From Paraburkholderia acidisoli (GTDB lineage Bacteria > Pseudomonadota > Gammaproteobacteria > Burkholderiales > Burkholderiaceae), in contig NZ_CP046916.1 in assembly GCF_009789675.1 (NCBI RefSeq), forward strand, positions 868,001 to 932,000: 64,000 nt of DNA. Direction: 5' to 3'. Each line of letters begins with the position of its first letter. Positions within the stretch are counted from its first letter, which is position 1. Under the pieces are notes generated by a model that was given only the letters and a program-made list of their open reading frames with translations, did no database searches and had not been told where the DNA came from. Shown in pieces: positions 25,551-34,891 of the stretch. The translations under genes were made by a program, and so were the position numbers.

Positions 25551-25771
25551 GGATGGACGGTGTGGTGCGGCCGGCGCGCACGAGTCACCCGCGAATGCGT
25601 TCGCGCCGCCCGTGCCTCTCAACGCGCTGTCACAGCGCCGCTTTTTTGTATGACGGAAATGATACGTCAGCGCCCCTCTCGAATGACGATTTTTCCTACG
25701 CAATTGCAAGGTTTTTCGTCGGGAATGACATATGCGCAACGGCTACCCGAGCCATTTACGTTCTTTCCCCG

Positions 25772-27232
25772 ATGACTTCTCAAGCGACGTTCTCCGACCG
25801 GCCCGCCATCGTCGAAACGACCCTGCCCGCGCGGCTCGACCGCCTGCCGTGGGGCCGCTTTCATTGGCTGATCGTGGTGGCGCTGGGCGTGACGTGGTTG
25901 CTCGATGGCCTCGAAGTCACGCTCGCGGGCGCGGTGGCGAGCGCGCTGAAAACCAGCCCGATGCTGCATTTCGACAACGCCCAGGTCGGGCTCGCGGGCA
26001 GCGCGTATATCGGCGGCGCGGTGCTGGGGGCGCTTGGCTTTGGCTGGCTCACGGACCGGCTGGGGCGCCGCAAGCTGTTTTTCATCACGCTCGCGGTGTA
26101 TCTGCTCGCCACGGCGGCCACCTCGCTCTCGTGGAGCTTCGCGAGCTTCGTGGTGTTCCGCGCGATCACGGGCGCGGGCATCGGCGGCGAGTACGCGGCC
26201 ATCAATTCCACGATTCAGGAGTTCACGCCCGCGCGCGTGCGTGGCTGGACCGACCTGAGTATCAACGGCACGTTCTGGGTGGGCGCGGGCATTGGCGCGG
26301 CGGGCTCGCTCGTGCTGCTCGACTCGCATTTCCTGCCCGCGGATTGGGGCTGGCGCTCCTGCTTTCTGATTGGCGCGGTGCTCGCGCTCGTGATTCTGCC
26401 GATGCGCCGCTGGATTCCCGAAAGCCCCCGCTGGCTGCTCACGCACGGCGAGCACGACGAGGCGCAGCGCATCGTGGAAGGCATCGAGGCGCGCTTTCGC
26501 GCGGAAGGCCACACGCTCGACGAACCGTCGCACCAGCCGCTGCGTTTGCATGCGCGCGACCACACGCCGCTCGGCGAAGTGCTGCACGCGATCTTCGTGA
26601 CGCACCGGCGGCGCGCGCTGGTCGGGCTGGCGCTGATGACCGCGCAGGCGTTCTTCTACAACGCCATTTTCTTCACCTACGCGCTCGTGCTCACCGAGTT
26701 CTATCGCGTGCCGGGCGGTAGCGTGGGCTTGTATCTGCTGCCGTTCGCGCTCGGCAATTTTCTCGGACCGATTCTGCTCGGCCGCTTGTTCGACGTGATC
26801 GGGCGCCGCCGCATGATCGCCGCGACCTATGCGATATCCGGCGTGCTGCTCACCGTGAGCGGCTGGCTCTTCGCACAGGGCCTGCTCTCGGTGACGATGC
26901 AGACCGGCGCGTGGATGGTGATCTTCTTCTTTGCATCGGCGGCGGCGAGTTCCGCGTATCTCACGGTGAGCGAATCGTTTCCGCTCGAGATTCGCGCGCT
27001 CGCCATCGCGGTCTTCTACGCGTTCGGCACGGCGCTCGGCGGCATGATCGGCCCGGCGTTTTTCGGGCGCCTGATCGACACGCATCAGCGCGGCGCCGTG
27101 TTCACGGGCTATCTCGTGGGCTCGGCGCTCATGATCGGCGCGGCCGTCATCGCGGCCATCTGGGGCGTGGACGCCGAGCGCAAGTCGCTCGAAAGCGTCG
27201 CCGCACCGCTTTCGGCGGTGGACGACACGTGA
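25772..27232 (+). CDS. MFS transporter, metabolite:proton symporter type
   Basis: A 486-residue carrier with twelve predicted helices. Signatures are WLLDGLEVTLAG in helix 1, GWLTDRLGRRKLFF in loop 2-3 and GAGIGGEYAAINSTIQEF in helix 5, the sugar/organic-acid-porter branch of MFS. It starts at ATG 25772 (MTSQATFSDRP); the open frame upstream is not protein-like. By family it imports an organic acid or sugar with a proton. It runs towards the porin gene, with stop codons 33 bp apart. Confidence 0.82.
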   Translation: MTSQATFSDRPAIVETTLPARLDRLPWGRFHWLIVVALGVTWLLDGLEVTLAGAVASALKTSPMLHFDNAQVGLAGSAYIGGAVLGALGFGWLTDRLGRRKLFFITLAVYLLATAATSLSWSFASFVVFRAITGAGIGGEYAAINSTIQEFTPARVRGWTDLSINGTFWVGAGIGAAGSLVLLDSHFLPADWGWRSCFLIGAVLALVILPMRRWIPESPRWLLTHGEHDEAQRIVEGIEARFRAEGHTLDEPSHQPLRLHARDHTPLGEVLHAIFVTHRRRALVGLALMTAQAFFYNAIFFTYALVLTEFYRVPGGSVGLYLLPFALGNFLGPILLGRLFDVIGRRRMIAATYAISGVLLTVSGWLFAQGLLSVTMQTGAWMVIFFFASAAASSAYLTVSESFPLEIRALAIAVFYAFGTALGGMIGPAFFGRLIDTHQRGAVFTGYLVGSALMIGAAVIAAIWGVDAERKSLESVAAPLSAVDDT

Positions 27233-27265
27233 ATCGAGATCCCGTTCCGTATGACTTCGGCTGGC

Positions 27266-28450
27266 CTAGAACTTGTGCGTGATGCCCGTGAGCACCGCCA
27301 GCTGATTCGGCGTGGACGATGCCGACAAACCGTTGAGATTGGCCACGGCCGCCTGGCCGCTCGAATCCGTGCCCGAGGCATGCTGATACAAGCCGACCAG
27401 ATACACCTGGGTGCGCTTCGAGAGAATATAGGTCGCGCCCAGATCGCCCTGCTGATAATTCACGCGATTCACGCCATAGCCGTGCGTGTAATCGTACGCG
27501 GCGCCCAGCAATAGCGAAGGCGTCACGAGATAGCGCAGATTGAGTTCGGCGTTATGGAATTTCGCGGCGCCGCTGTAGCCACGCGGGTTGAGGCTTGCGA
27601 ACGCGCCGAGATCGCGGAACTGCGTATTCGTGTACACGGCGCCGAGCGTCACCGCGCCAAGCCGGTAGTTGCCGCCCAGCGCGACGATCTGCTCGCTGCC
27701 CGCCGATGCATAGCCGGAATACACGCGGCTCGCGGCCATGTTGCTCGCGGTGGCGCTAGACGTGGCGTTGTTGCCGAAGTACGAGAAGTTCGGATCTTCC
27801 ACGTGCACGTAGGCCGCGCCCAGCGTGAGCGGACCGTGGGTATAGCCCGCGCCCAGCGACCAGATCGCGTTGCGGCTGAACTGTCCCGCCACGCCGCCGA
27901 AGCTGTAGAGACCGCTCACGCGCAGGCCGTTCCAGGTGGGCGTCGTGTACTTGACCGAACTGTTCGAGCGATAGTCGTTGTTGGTGTTGTCGAGGTCGCC
28001 GGGGTGGCCGCCCAGGTAGGTCGCCCATTGCGCGCCCGCGATCAGCGGCGTGACGAAATCCACCACGGCGTCGTACTGGCGGCCGAGCGTGAGCGTGCCC
28101 GCCTGCTTCGACGTGAGGCCCATATACGCTTGCCGGCCGAACAGATCGCCGCCTTGCTGGAAACCGCCCGTGCTCGACGAATAGCCGTTTTCGAGCAGGA
28201 ACAACGCGCCCAGCCCGTTGCCGAGGTCCTCGTAACCGCGCAAGCCCCAGCGATTGCCGAGCACGTTGCTGCTGTTCATTTCCACCTGATGCTTGCCGCC
28301 CGCATTATTGGCGTAGACGAGCGCGGTGTCGATGGTGCCGTACAGCGTGACGCTCGATTGCGCATGCGCCGCGCCGGACAGCGTGGCGGCGGCAACCGCC
28401 ACCAGGGCGGCAAGAGTCGTGGCGTGGGCGCGCAAAGGCGGCTTCCTCAT
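27266..28450 (-). CDS. Outer-membrane porin (burkholderial OmpC-like, gram-negative porin family)
   Basis: A 394-residue porin with a signal peptide (1-30, cut after AHA), the opening SSVTLYGTIDTALVYANNAG, the constriction-loop region ENGYSSSTGGFQQGGDLFGRQAYMGL and the terminal phenylalanine (GITHKF) needed for barrel assembly. It forms a 16-stranded trimeric pore for small hydrophilic molecules. It is divergent from the LysR gene of the amide module at 28724, so it could be the outer-membrane entry point for that module's substrate. Confidence 0.92.
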   Translation of the reverse strand: MRKPPLRAHATTLAALVAVAAATLSGAAHAQSSVTLYGTIDTALVYANNAGGKHQVEMNSSNVLGNRWGLRGYEDLGNGLGALFLLENGYSSSTGGFQQGGDLFGRQAYMGLTSKQAGTLTLGRQYDAVVDFVTPLIAGAQWATYLGGHPGDLDNTNNDYRSNSSVKYTTPTWNGLRVSGLYSFGGVAGQFSRNAIWSLGAGYTHGPLTLGAAYVHVEDPNFSYFGNNATSSATASNMAASRVYSGYASAGSEQIVALGGNYRLGAVTLGAVYTNTQFRDLGAFASLNPRGYSGAAKFHNAELNLRYLVTPSLLLGAAYDYTHGYGVNRVNYQQGDLGATYILSKRTQVYLVGLYQHASGTDSSGQAAVANLNGLSASSTPNQLAVLTGITHKF

Positions 28451-28723
28451 GGGTTTTCCTCGTTTTATTTGGCACTCCGATTCATCGGCGCGATCGAGCA
28501 AGCGCGTGACGAACGCGGCGGCCGGATGGACCGGCGGGTGCCAGGGCTGGTCGATGCGAGAGTGTTGCGATTCCGGGGCCAGCCGGTCCAACAAGAAAAA
28601 AATTTCGCGCTGAAAAGATTTTGCTATCGATGGCGACGCCGCCTGCCGCGACGGCGCGCAATTTGACCAAAAATCCGACGCGTTATGATGCGGGGCTCGC
28701 CGTGTCTTTCGCCCTTGCGCACC
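28451..28723. promoter_or_regulatory. Divergent porin/LysR intergenic region with candidate LysR-gene promoter
   Basis: TTGACC (28663-28668) and TATGAT (28684-28689) resemble a sigma-70 promoter for the rightward LysR gene, though the 15-bp spacer is short. The region also has runs of A around 28590-28600. No clear operator palindrome was found. Confidence 0.4.
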
Positions 28724-29878
28724 ATGAACATCCGCTTCCTCGAAACCTTTATCTGGCTGGCGCGTCTGCAGAACTTCCGTCTCACCGCGGAAAAGCTCCA
28801 CACGACGCAGGCCGCCGTGTCGAGCCGTATCGCCTCGCTCGAGGAAAGCTTCGACGTGCGCCTGTTCGACCGCAACTCGCGCTCGGCCACGCTCACGCCC
28901 GCGGGGCGCAAGATGCTCGCGTACGCCGAGCGCATCGTCAATCTGGGCGAGGAAATGCGCCGCGAAGTGGAAGACGCGAGCGGCGACGGCGGGCTGATCC
29001 GTATCGGCGTGGTCGAGTCGATCGTGCACAGCTGGTTTCCCGCGCTCATGGCGCGCGTGCGCGAGCGCTTCCCGCATCTGGAAGTGGAGGTCACGAGCGA
29101 CACCACGATCCATCTCGCGCAATTGCTGCGCGCCGACGCCGTGGACCTGATCCTGCAAACGCACGCGCTCAACGACCGCGAGTTCGCCGACCAGCCGCTC
29201 TGCGAATTCCCCATGCGCTGGGTCGCGAGCCCGTCGCTCGGCCTCTCGGGGCAGCCCGTCGATCTCGCACGCCTCGCGGAGTTTCCCGTCATCAGCTTTT
29301 CGCGCAACTCGGGTCCGCACATCGCGCTCGAACGCGAATTCGCGCACGCGGTGGAGCGGCCCGTGCGCATCAACTGCATCAGCTCGGTCGCGGCCATGAT
29401 CCGGCTCGTGGCCGACGGCTTTGGCGTGACCGTGCTGCCGCCCGCCATCATCCAGCGCGAGTTGCGCGAAGGCGCGCTCGAAGTGCTCGACGTGGAAAGC
29501 GGATTCGTGCCGTTGCCGCTGGTGGCGAGCTACCGGCTGCAAAATCACCCCATGGCCGCGCGCGTGGCCGAACTCGCCGCCGAGCAGGCGCGCGCCTTCG
29601 TACTCGCTTTGGGGCCGGATCTGGACGGCGCGGCGGTGGGAACTATCGAGGTGGATAGCCGAGCCGCTGGCGCCGCCGACATCGACATACCCGCACCCGA
29701 CTCGCCCGCGACAGGCAACGCCGTGCGCGTTACCGCGAAGCGCCCGTCGCGCCGGTCTCCCGCCAAGGCGGTCAAAGGCGCAGCAAGCCCTGCCGAAACG
29801 CCCGTCAAAGCGCCGGTTAAAGCGCCCGCTAAAGTGCCCGTCAAAGCGCGCTCGCCGCGCGCCGCCCGTAAGCGATAA
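28724..29878 (+). CDS. LysR-family regulator with histone-H1-like C-terminal tail
   Basis: A 384-residue regulator. Residues 1-60 are the winged helix (FLETFIWLARLQNFRLTAEKLHTTQAAVSSRI) and 88-300 the co-inducer domain. The last 70 or so residues are an extension not found in ordinary LysR proteins of about 300 residues: an Ala/Pro/Asp linker followed by a basic tail with KAPVKAPAKVPVKARSPR. This Lys-Ala-Pro repeat resembles H1/AlgP-type DNA-binding tails. I start at ATG 28724, whose first residues match the family; an ATG at 28685 is less likely. It probably regulates the DUF4286-MHS-DUF2848-amidase genes. Confidence 0.88.
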   Translation: MNIRFLETFIWLARLQNFRLTAEKLHTTQAAVSSRIASLEESFDVRLFDRNSRSATLTPAGRKMLAYAERIVNLGEEMRREVEDASGDGGLIRIGVVESIVHSWFPALMARVRERFPHLEVEVTSDTTIHLAQLLRADAVDLILQTHALNDREFADQPLCEFPMRWVASPSLGLSGQPVDLARLAEFPVISFSRNSGPHIALEREFAHAVERPVRINCISSVAAMIRLVADGFGVTVLPPAIIQRELREGALEVLDVESGFVPLPLVASYRLQNHPMAARVAELAAEQARAFVLALGPDLDGAAVGTIEVDSRAAGAADIDIPAPDSPATGNAVRVTAKRPSRRSPAKAVKGAASPAETPVKAPVKAPAKVPVKARSPRAARKR

Positions 29879-29986
29879 GAAAACCCTTTCACTGCCTATT
29901 TTTTTTCTTGTTGGACCGAAACGCCCCGCTCTCGCCAAACTGCGCTGACCGATTCAACGATTCAACGCCTTGCGCAGGAAGACCCG

Positions 29987-30643
29987 ATGAGCACCACACC
30001 GCACGCCCAGCCCGGCCAGCTTTGCATCTGGACCGATACCGACCCGCAAGCCGAAGCCGACTTCAACGCGTGGTACGACCGCGAGCACATGCAGGAACGC
30101 GTGGGCATTCGCGGCTTTCGCTTTGCGCGCCGCTTTCTCGCCAATGACGGCGCGGCGCGCCGCTATCTCGCGCTGTACGTCACCGAATCGCTCGACGTGT
30201 TTCGCAGCGACGCCTATCACCAGGCGTTCACGCAGCAAACCGACTGGTCGCTGCGCAATTTCTCGCACATGAGCGACACGCAGCGGCGCGTGGGCGAGCT
30301 GGCGTTCGAAGCCGGCGAAGGCGAAGGCGCCCATGTCGCGATATTCGTGGCCTCGCCGGCCGCACTCGCCGCCGCGAACTGGCGCGATCTCGCCGATGCC
30401 GCCACGCACGAGGCCGGCGTGCATGCAGTGCGCGTGTTCCGCACCGAAGGCTCGCTGTCCGCGCCGCTGTCCACCGGCGCCGCCGACGCCGCCACGCGCG
30501 CCGCGCAGGAAGACGCCGTCGTATTCGTCGAAGGCAGTGCGAACGAAGCCGCGCGCGCCGCGGCCCAAAAGCTCGCCCAGGCCTGCGGCGTCGCGCCGGA
30601 TTCGGTGCGCAGCTTCGACATGCTCTGGCGCCTTTCGGCCTGA
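29987..30643 (+). CDS. DUF4286-like protein (ferredoxin-fold, dimeric alpha-beta barrel type)
   Basis: A 218-residue soluble protein. The N-terminal half contains CIWTDTDPQAEADFNAWYDREHMQERV, a pattern seen in DUF4286/EthD-like dimeric alpha-beta barrel proteins; the second half seems to be a degenerate repeat of the same fold (HVAIFVASPAALAAANWRDLADAA). AGGA precedes the ATG at 29987. It is the first structural gene after the LysR regulator and is followed by the MHS carrier, so it is likely a small enzyme or binding protein in the same pathway. Exact activity unknown. Confidence 0.65.
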   Translation: MSTTPHAQPGQLCIWTDTDPQAEADFNAWYDREHMQERVGIRGFRFARRFLANDGAARRYLALYVTESLDVFRSDAYHQAFTQQTDWSLRNFSHMSDTQRRVGELAFEAGEGEGAHVAIFVASPAALAAANWRDLADAATHEAGVHAVRVFRTEGSLSAPLSTGAADAATRAAQEDAVVFVEGSANEAARAAAQKLAQACGVAPDSVRSFDMLWRLSA

Positions 30644-30756
30644 GTTCGGCCTGACCTGGAACTCGCCAGCCCGGGCCGCTCAACGCCACACCTCACGTCA
30701 ACGCCACACGCCAGGCCACCCGCAAGACGGCCCGCCCCATGACCACGGAGAACCCG

Positions 30757-32067
30757 ATGAACTCTCTCGCACAAGAAGCCCCGACGGCCAGCCACCCGCG
30801 CGCCGGACGCGGCCGCCTCGCGACCGCCAGCATGATCGGCACGTCGCTCGAATGGTATGACTTCACCGTCTACAACACGCTCGCGGCGCTCGTCTTCAAT
30901 CACCTGTTCTTCCCGTCCGTCGATCCGCTCGCGGGCACGCTGCTGGCGTTTTCGACCTACGCGGTCGGGTATGTCTCGCGGCCGCTCGGCGGTTTCATCT
31001 TCGGCAATCTCGGCGACCGCGTGGGCCGCCGCGCCGTGCTCATGCTCACGCTCGTGCTCATGGGCCTCACCACCGCGCTGATGGGCGTGCTGCCCACCTA
31101 TGCCACCGCCGGCATCCTGAGCCCGATGCTGCTCGTCGCGCTGCGCTTCGTGCAGGGCATCGCGCTCGGCGGCGAATGGGCGGGCGCGGTGCTGCTCGCG
31201 GTCGAACACGGCGACCAGAACAAGCGCGGCCTCAACGCCTCGTGGGCGCAGGTCGGGCCGTCGTTCGGCACGCTGCTGGGCACGGGCTTCATTGCGCTGA
31301 TCACGCTCGCGGTGTCGTCGGAGGACTTCCTCACGTGGGGCTGGCGCGTGCCGTTCCTCGCGAGCCTGCTGCTGGTCGGCTTCGGCCTGTGGGTGCGCCG
31401 CAGCGTGGGCGAAACGCCCGCGTTCGAAAAGCTCAACGAAGCGCATGCCACGGCCAAGGTGCCGGTGCTCGAAGTGTTCCAGCAGCACTGGCGCCGGCTG
31501 ATCGTGGCGGGCGGTGCGCGTATCGGCTCGGACGTGCTCTACGCGCTGCTCGTGGTGTTCACGCTCACCTACGTGACCACGGTGCTCAATCTCTCGCGCT
31601 CGCTCGCACTGACCGCCGTGCTCGCGGGCACCGCCTGCAACGCCGCGACCGTGCCGCTGTTCGGCGCGCTCTCCGACCGCTTCGGCCGTCGCCCCGTGTA
31701 TCTCGGCGGCGTGATCGCGGCGATCGTCTGGGCGTTCGGCTTCTTCATGCTGATGAACACCTCGCAGCCCGCGCTGATCGTGCTCGCCGTGATCATCGGC
31801 CTCGTGATTCACGCGGTGATGTACGGCCCGCAGGCCGCCTTCGTGACCGAACAGTTCCCGACGCGCGTGCGCTACGCCGGTTCGTCGCTGGCCTATACGC
31901 TCGCGGGCATTCTGGGCGGCGGCTTCGCCCCGCTCATCATCGTCGCGCTGTTCCGCGCCTCGCATGGCACGACGGCCGTGTCGCTCTACGTGACCGGCGC
32001 GCTGATCGTCACCGGCATCGCGCTGCTGGCCGCCCGCGAAACGGCGAAGCGCCCGCTGCAAGACTGA
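30757..32067 (+). CDS. MFS transporter, metabolite:H+ symporter (MHS) family
   Basis: A 436-residue carrier with twelve helices. Family signatures: MIGTSLEWYDFTVYNTLAALVF in helix 1, FGNLGDRVGRRAVLM in loop 2-3, and FVQGIALGGEWAGAVLL in helix 4-5. GGAG seven bases before ATG 30757 selects this start over the ATG at 30739. MHS proteins import shikimate, alpha-ketoglutarate, betaine, citrate or aromatic acids with protons. By context it brings in the amide or acid handled by the amidase and DUF2848 protein. Confidence 0.87.
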   Translation: MNSLAQEAPTASHPRAGRGRLATASMIGTSLEWYDFTVYNTLAALVFNHLFFPSVDPLAGTLLAFSTYAVGYVSRPLGGFIFGNLGDRVGRRAVLMLTLVLMGLTTALMGVLPTYATAGILSPMLLVALRFVQGIALGGEWAGAVLLAVEHGDQNKRGLNASWAQVGPSFGTLLGTGFIALITLAVSSEDFLTWGWRVPFLASLLLVGFGLWVRRSVGETPAFEKLNEAHATAKVPVLEVFQQHWRRLIVAGGARIGSDVLYALLVVFTLTYVTTVLNLSRSLALTAVLAGTACNAATVPLFGALSDRFGRRPVYLGGVIAAIVWAFGFFMLMNTSQPALIVLAVIIGLVIHAVMYGPQAAFVTEQFPTRVRYAGSSLAYTLAGILGGGFAPLIIVALFRASHGTTAVSLYVTGALIVTGIALLAARETAKRPLQD

Positions 32068-32140
32068 TTCCGCACTTCCGCCCGGCGTGCGCGTGGGTTA
32101 GCGCGCGCCGGGCTCGCTCCCCCTTCCTCGAATTCCCATC

Positions 32141-32842
32141 ATGACGACGCTTTCCTTCAACGTCCTGCCGGCCGATGGCGCGGCCACGCCGCTCACGCTC
32201 GACATCGACACGCTCGTGATCGCCGGCTGGGCCGGCCGCGACGCGCACGCGATCCAGCATCACATCGACGAACTCGCGGCGCTCGGCGTCGCGCCGCCCT
32301 CGAGCACGCCGCTCTTCTACCGCGTGGGCGCGGAGCAACTGAGCCAGGCCGAAACCGTCGACGTGCTCGGCACGCACACGAGCGGCGAGGTCGAATGCGT
32401 GCTGTTCGCGAGCCCGCTGGGCACGCTCGTGACGATCGGCTCCGACCACACCGACCGCAAAGCCGAAGCGTACAGCGTGGCCGTCTCGAAGCAGGTCTGC
32501 CCGAAGCCGCTCGGCCGCGAAGCATGGCGTTACGAAGACGTGGCCGGGCACTGGGACCAGTTGACGATGCGCGCGACGCTCGTCACCGCGAACGGCGCCA
32601 CGCGCGCCTACCAGAGCGGCGCCGTGGACGGCCTGCTGCCGCCCGCCGATCTCTGGCAACGCTACACCGAAGACGGCGCGTTGCCGCCGGGCAGCGCGAT
32701 GTACAGCGGCACGCTCGCGGTGCAAGGCGCGATGGCGGCGATGGAATCCGGCGACGCGTTCGAGCTCGAACTACACGATCCCGTGCTGAAGCGCAGCCTG
32801 CGCGCGCGTTACGCGATTCGCGCGCTGCCGGTCGTGGCCTGA
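32141..32842 (+). CDS. DUF2848 family protein
   Basis: A 233-residue soluble protein resembling the DUF2848 family: an opening with LVIAGWAGRD, then PSSTPLFYRVGAEQLSQA, GEVECVLF, ITIGSDHTDRKAE (here VTIGSDHTDRKAE), the conserved SKQVCPKPLG and a C-terminal GTLAVQGAMAAMESGDAFELEL. The layout recalls fumarylacetoacetate-hydrolase-like folds, so a role as a hydrolase or hydratase is plausible but unproven. It lies between the carrier and the amidase and is probably co-transcribed with them. Confidence 0.75.
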   Translation: MTTLSFNVLPADGAATPLTLDIDTLVIAGWAGRDAHAIQHHIDELAALGVAPPSSTPLFYRVGAEQLSQAETVDVLGTHTSGEVECVLFASPLGTLVTIGSDHTDRKAEAYSVAVSKQVCPKPLGREAWRYEDVAGHWDQLTMRATLVTANGATRAYQSGAVDGLLPPADLWQRYTEDGALPPGSAMYSGTLAVQGAMAAMESGDAFELELHDPVLKRSLRARYAIRALPVVA

Positions 32843-32983
32843 CCGACTTATCGCTTGATTTAGATTTTTGGGCGCGACGGTTTTGCGCCCCGTTCCTGTT
32901 CCGCTTTCGTGCGTTGCGCGTGTGACGAATCACGCGCCATTCACGCAATCCACGTCACTCACGCCCTTCACGCCCCGCACGCC

Positions 32984-34357
32984 ATGTCATTCGCTCCCGC
33001 CACACCGCTTACGCAACTCGCCGCCGACCTCGACGCGGGCCGCACGACCAGCCGCGCGCTCGTCGAAGCCGCGCTCGACCGCATCGCCGCTGAAGGCAAC
33101 CATGGCGGCCACGCTTTCGTTTCTGTGGATGCCGAACGCGCGCGCGGCGAAGCCGACGCCCAGGACGCGCTGCGCCGCGCGGGCGTGAAGCTTTCGCCGC
33201 TCGCGGGCGTACCGGTGTCGATCAAGGATCTGTTCGATGTGGCGGGCGAGCGCACGCGCGCCGGTTCGCGCGTGTTCGACGGCGTCGCGCCCGCCACGCA
33301 GGACGCCGAAGCCGTCGCGCGCCTGCGCCGCGCGGGCGCGGTGCCGCTCGGCCGCACCAACATGAGCGAGTTCGCGTTCTCCGGGCTCGGCGTGAATCCG
33401 TGGTACGGCACGCCGCGCTCGCCCTGGCGCGACGGCGCCAGCGGCGAAGCGCGCGTGGCGGGCGGTTCGTCGTCGGGCGCCGCGATGTCGGTGGCGTTCG
33501 GCATGGCGGCGGCGGGCCTCGGCAGCGACACTGGCGGCTCGCTGCGCATTCCCGCCGCATTCTGCGGCCTCACCGGCTTCAAGCCCACGGCGCGACGCGT
33601 GCCGACCGCTGGCGCGTTCCCGCTTTCCACCACGCTCGATTCGATCGGCGCGATCGCACCGGGCGTGGCGTGTTGCGCGATGGTCGATCGCGTGCTCGCG
33701 GGATTGCCCGTCGACACGCCCGGGTTGCCCGGCGATACGGCGGCCGGTTTGCGTCTCGCGGTGCTCACGAACTACGTGACCGAAGGCATGGACGCGCGCG
33801 TGAGCGAGGCGTGGGAAACCGCGCTCGGCCGCCTCGCGCGCGCGGGCGTGCAACTCACGCCGCTGCGCCTGCCGCTGCTCGACACGCTGCCGTCGATCAA
33901 CCGCTTCGGTTTCTCGCCGATCGAAGCGTACGCGACGCATCGCGGCCACCTGCCCGGGCACGCCGACCGTTACGACCCGCGCGTGCTCGCGCGCATTCGT
34001 ATCGGCGAAACGGCGCTGGCCGCCGATTACCTCGATCTGATCGCGGCGCGCGCGGCGGCCACCGCGCAAGCCCACGCGGCACTCGACGGTTTCGATGGCT
34101 TCCTCATGCCGACCGTGCCGATCGTGCCGCCGGCGATTGCGGCGCTCGAAGCCGACGCGGCGCATTTCGCCGCCACCAACGCGCTGGTGCTGCGCAATCC
34201 GTCGACGGTCAACTTCCTGGACGGCTGCGCGGTCTCGCTGCCCTGCACGCCGCGCGACTCGGCGCCCGTGGGCTTGAGCGTGTGCGGACTCGGCGGCCGC
34301 GACGCGCGCTTGCTGCGCGTGGCGACGGCGATCGAAGCCGTGTTGCAAGCCGCCTGA
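32984..34357 (+). CDS. Amidase (amidase signature family)
   Basis: A 457-residue amidase-signature enzyme. The Ser-cisSer-Lys triad is visible: Lys81 (SIKDLF), cis-Ser163 in GGSSSGAA, and nucleophile Ser186 in GSDTGGSLRIPAAFCG. It hydrolyses a carboxylic amide to acid and ammonia in the cytoplasm. The length fits the family; the ATG at 32984 gives the usual N-terminus. Last gene of the LysR-DUF4286-MHS-DUF2848-amidase module. It is not a GatA of tRNA amidotransferase, since gatB and gatC are absent. Confidence 0.88.
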   Translation: MSFAPATPLTQLAADLDAGRTTSRALVEAALDRIAAEGNHGGHAFVSVDAERARGEADAQDALRRAGVKLSPLAGVPVSIKDLFDVAGERTRAGSRVFDGVAPATQDAEAVARLRRAGAVPLGRTNMSEFAFSGLGVNPWYGTPRSPWRDGASGEARVAGGSSSGAAMSVAFGMAAAGLGSDTGGSLRIPAAFCGLTGFKPTARRVPTAGAFPLSTTLDSIGAIAPGVACCAMVDRVLAGLPVDTPGLPGDTAAGLRLAVLTNYVTEGMDARVSEAWETALGRLARAGVQLTPLRLPLLDTLPSINRFGFSPIEAYATHRGHLPGHADRYDPRVLARIRIGETALAADYLDLIAARAAATAQAHAALDGFDGFLMPTVPIVPPAIAALEADAAHFAATNALVLRNPSTVNFLDGCAVSLPCTPRDSAPVGLSVCGLGGRDARLLRVATAIEAVLQAA

Positions 34358-34436
34358 AAACGGGAGACGACGGCTGCCTGGCGCGCGATCGGCTAAGATA
34401 CGGGGCTATTTTTCATCGAACCAACGGAGCATTGCT

Positions 34437-34778
34437 GTGATTCAACCGATTCAACCGGGCCAAGTCTTCAAGGAAAACCTCGCGCAACTGCCGGGCATTG
34501 ACGGTATCGAGCGTATCGACCTCGTCGACGGCCAGGGCGCCGTGCTCGCCAGCATCGAGAACAAGCCCGGCAAGCAAGGCTCGCTCGCGGTTTATTACTA
34601 TCTGCGCGAGGCGTTCGGCATGCTCGACGCGCGCGCCGCGCAGCACGGTCTCGCCGTGTTCGCGGAGCATTCGGCGGACGCGCGCAATCGTCCGGGCGCG
34701 CATCCGAATGTGGATCGCCTGCTGGAGATCGTGGCGGGTGGGGAGGCGTTGAAGGTTGAGGTGGTTAAGGCCGCGTGA
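34437..34778 (+). CDS. DUF2322 family protein
   Basis: A 113-residue soluble protein starting at GTG 34437, with GGAG eight bases upstream. FKENLAQLPGIDGIERIDLVDGQG and SLAVYYYLREAFG are features I associate with DUF2322. The mixed alpha-beta pattern lacks any catalytic motif. It is a single gene ending at the strong terminator at 34842-34875. Function unknown. Confidence 0.65.
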   Translation: MIQPIQPGQVFKENLAQLPGIDGIERIDLVDGQGAVLASIENKPGKQGSLAVYYYLREAFGMLDARAAQHGLAVFAEHSADARNRPGAHPNVDRLLEIVAGGEALKVEVVKAA

Positions 34779-34841
34779 GGCACGCGTGAGCGCACGTGAG
34801 CGACTGCCGCTATCGCCCCACTAGCGCGCAGCACGCCAGTA

Positions 34842-34875
34842 CGAAAAAACGGCCGCATTGCGAGCCGTTTTTTCG
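34842..34875. terminator. Bidirectional rho-independent terminator
   Basis: A perfect 12-bp stem, CGAAAAAACGGC (34842-34853) with GCCGTTTTTTCG (34864-34875), closes a 10-base loop. The A-run and T-run on the two arms make it work in both directions, between the convergent DUF2322 and MFS genes. Confidence 0.9.
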
Positions 34876-34891
34876 TTGATAACGAATCCCC

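Noticed and set aside
32984..34357. GatA subunit of tRNA-dependent amidotransferase
   Set aside because: gatB and gatC are absent and the gene sits in a transporter/DUF2848 module; the general amidase call fits better.
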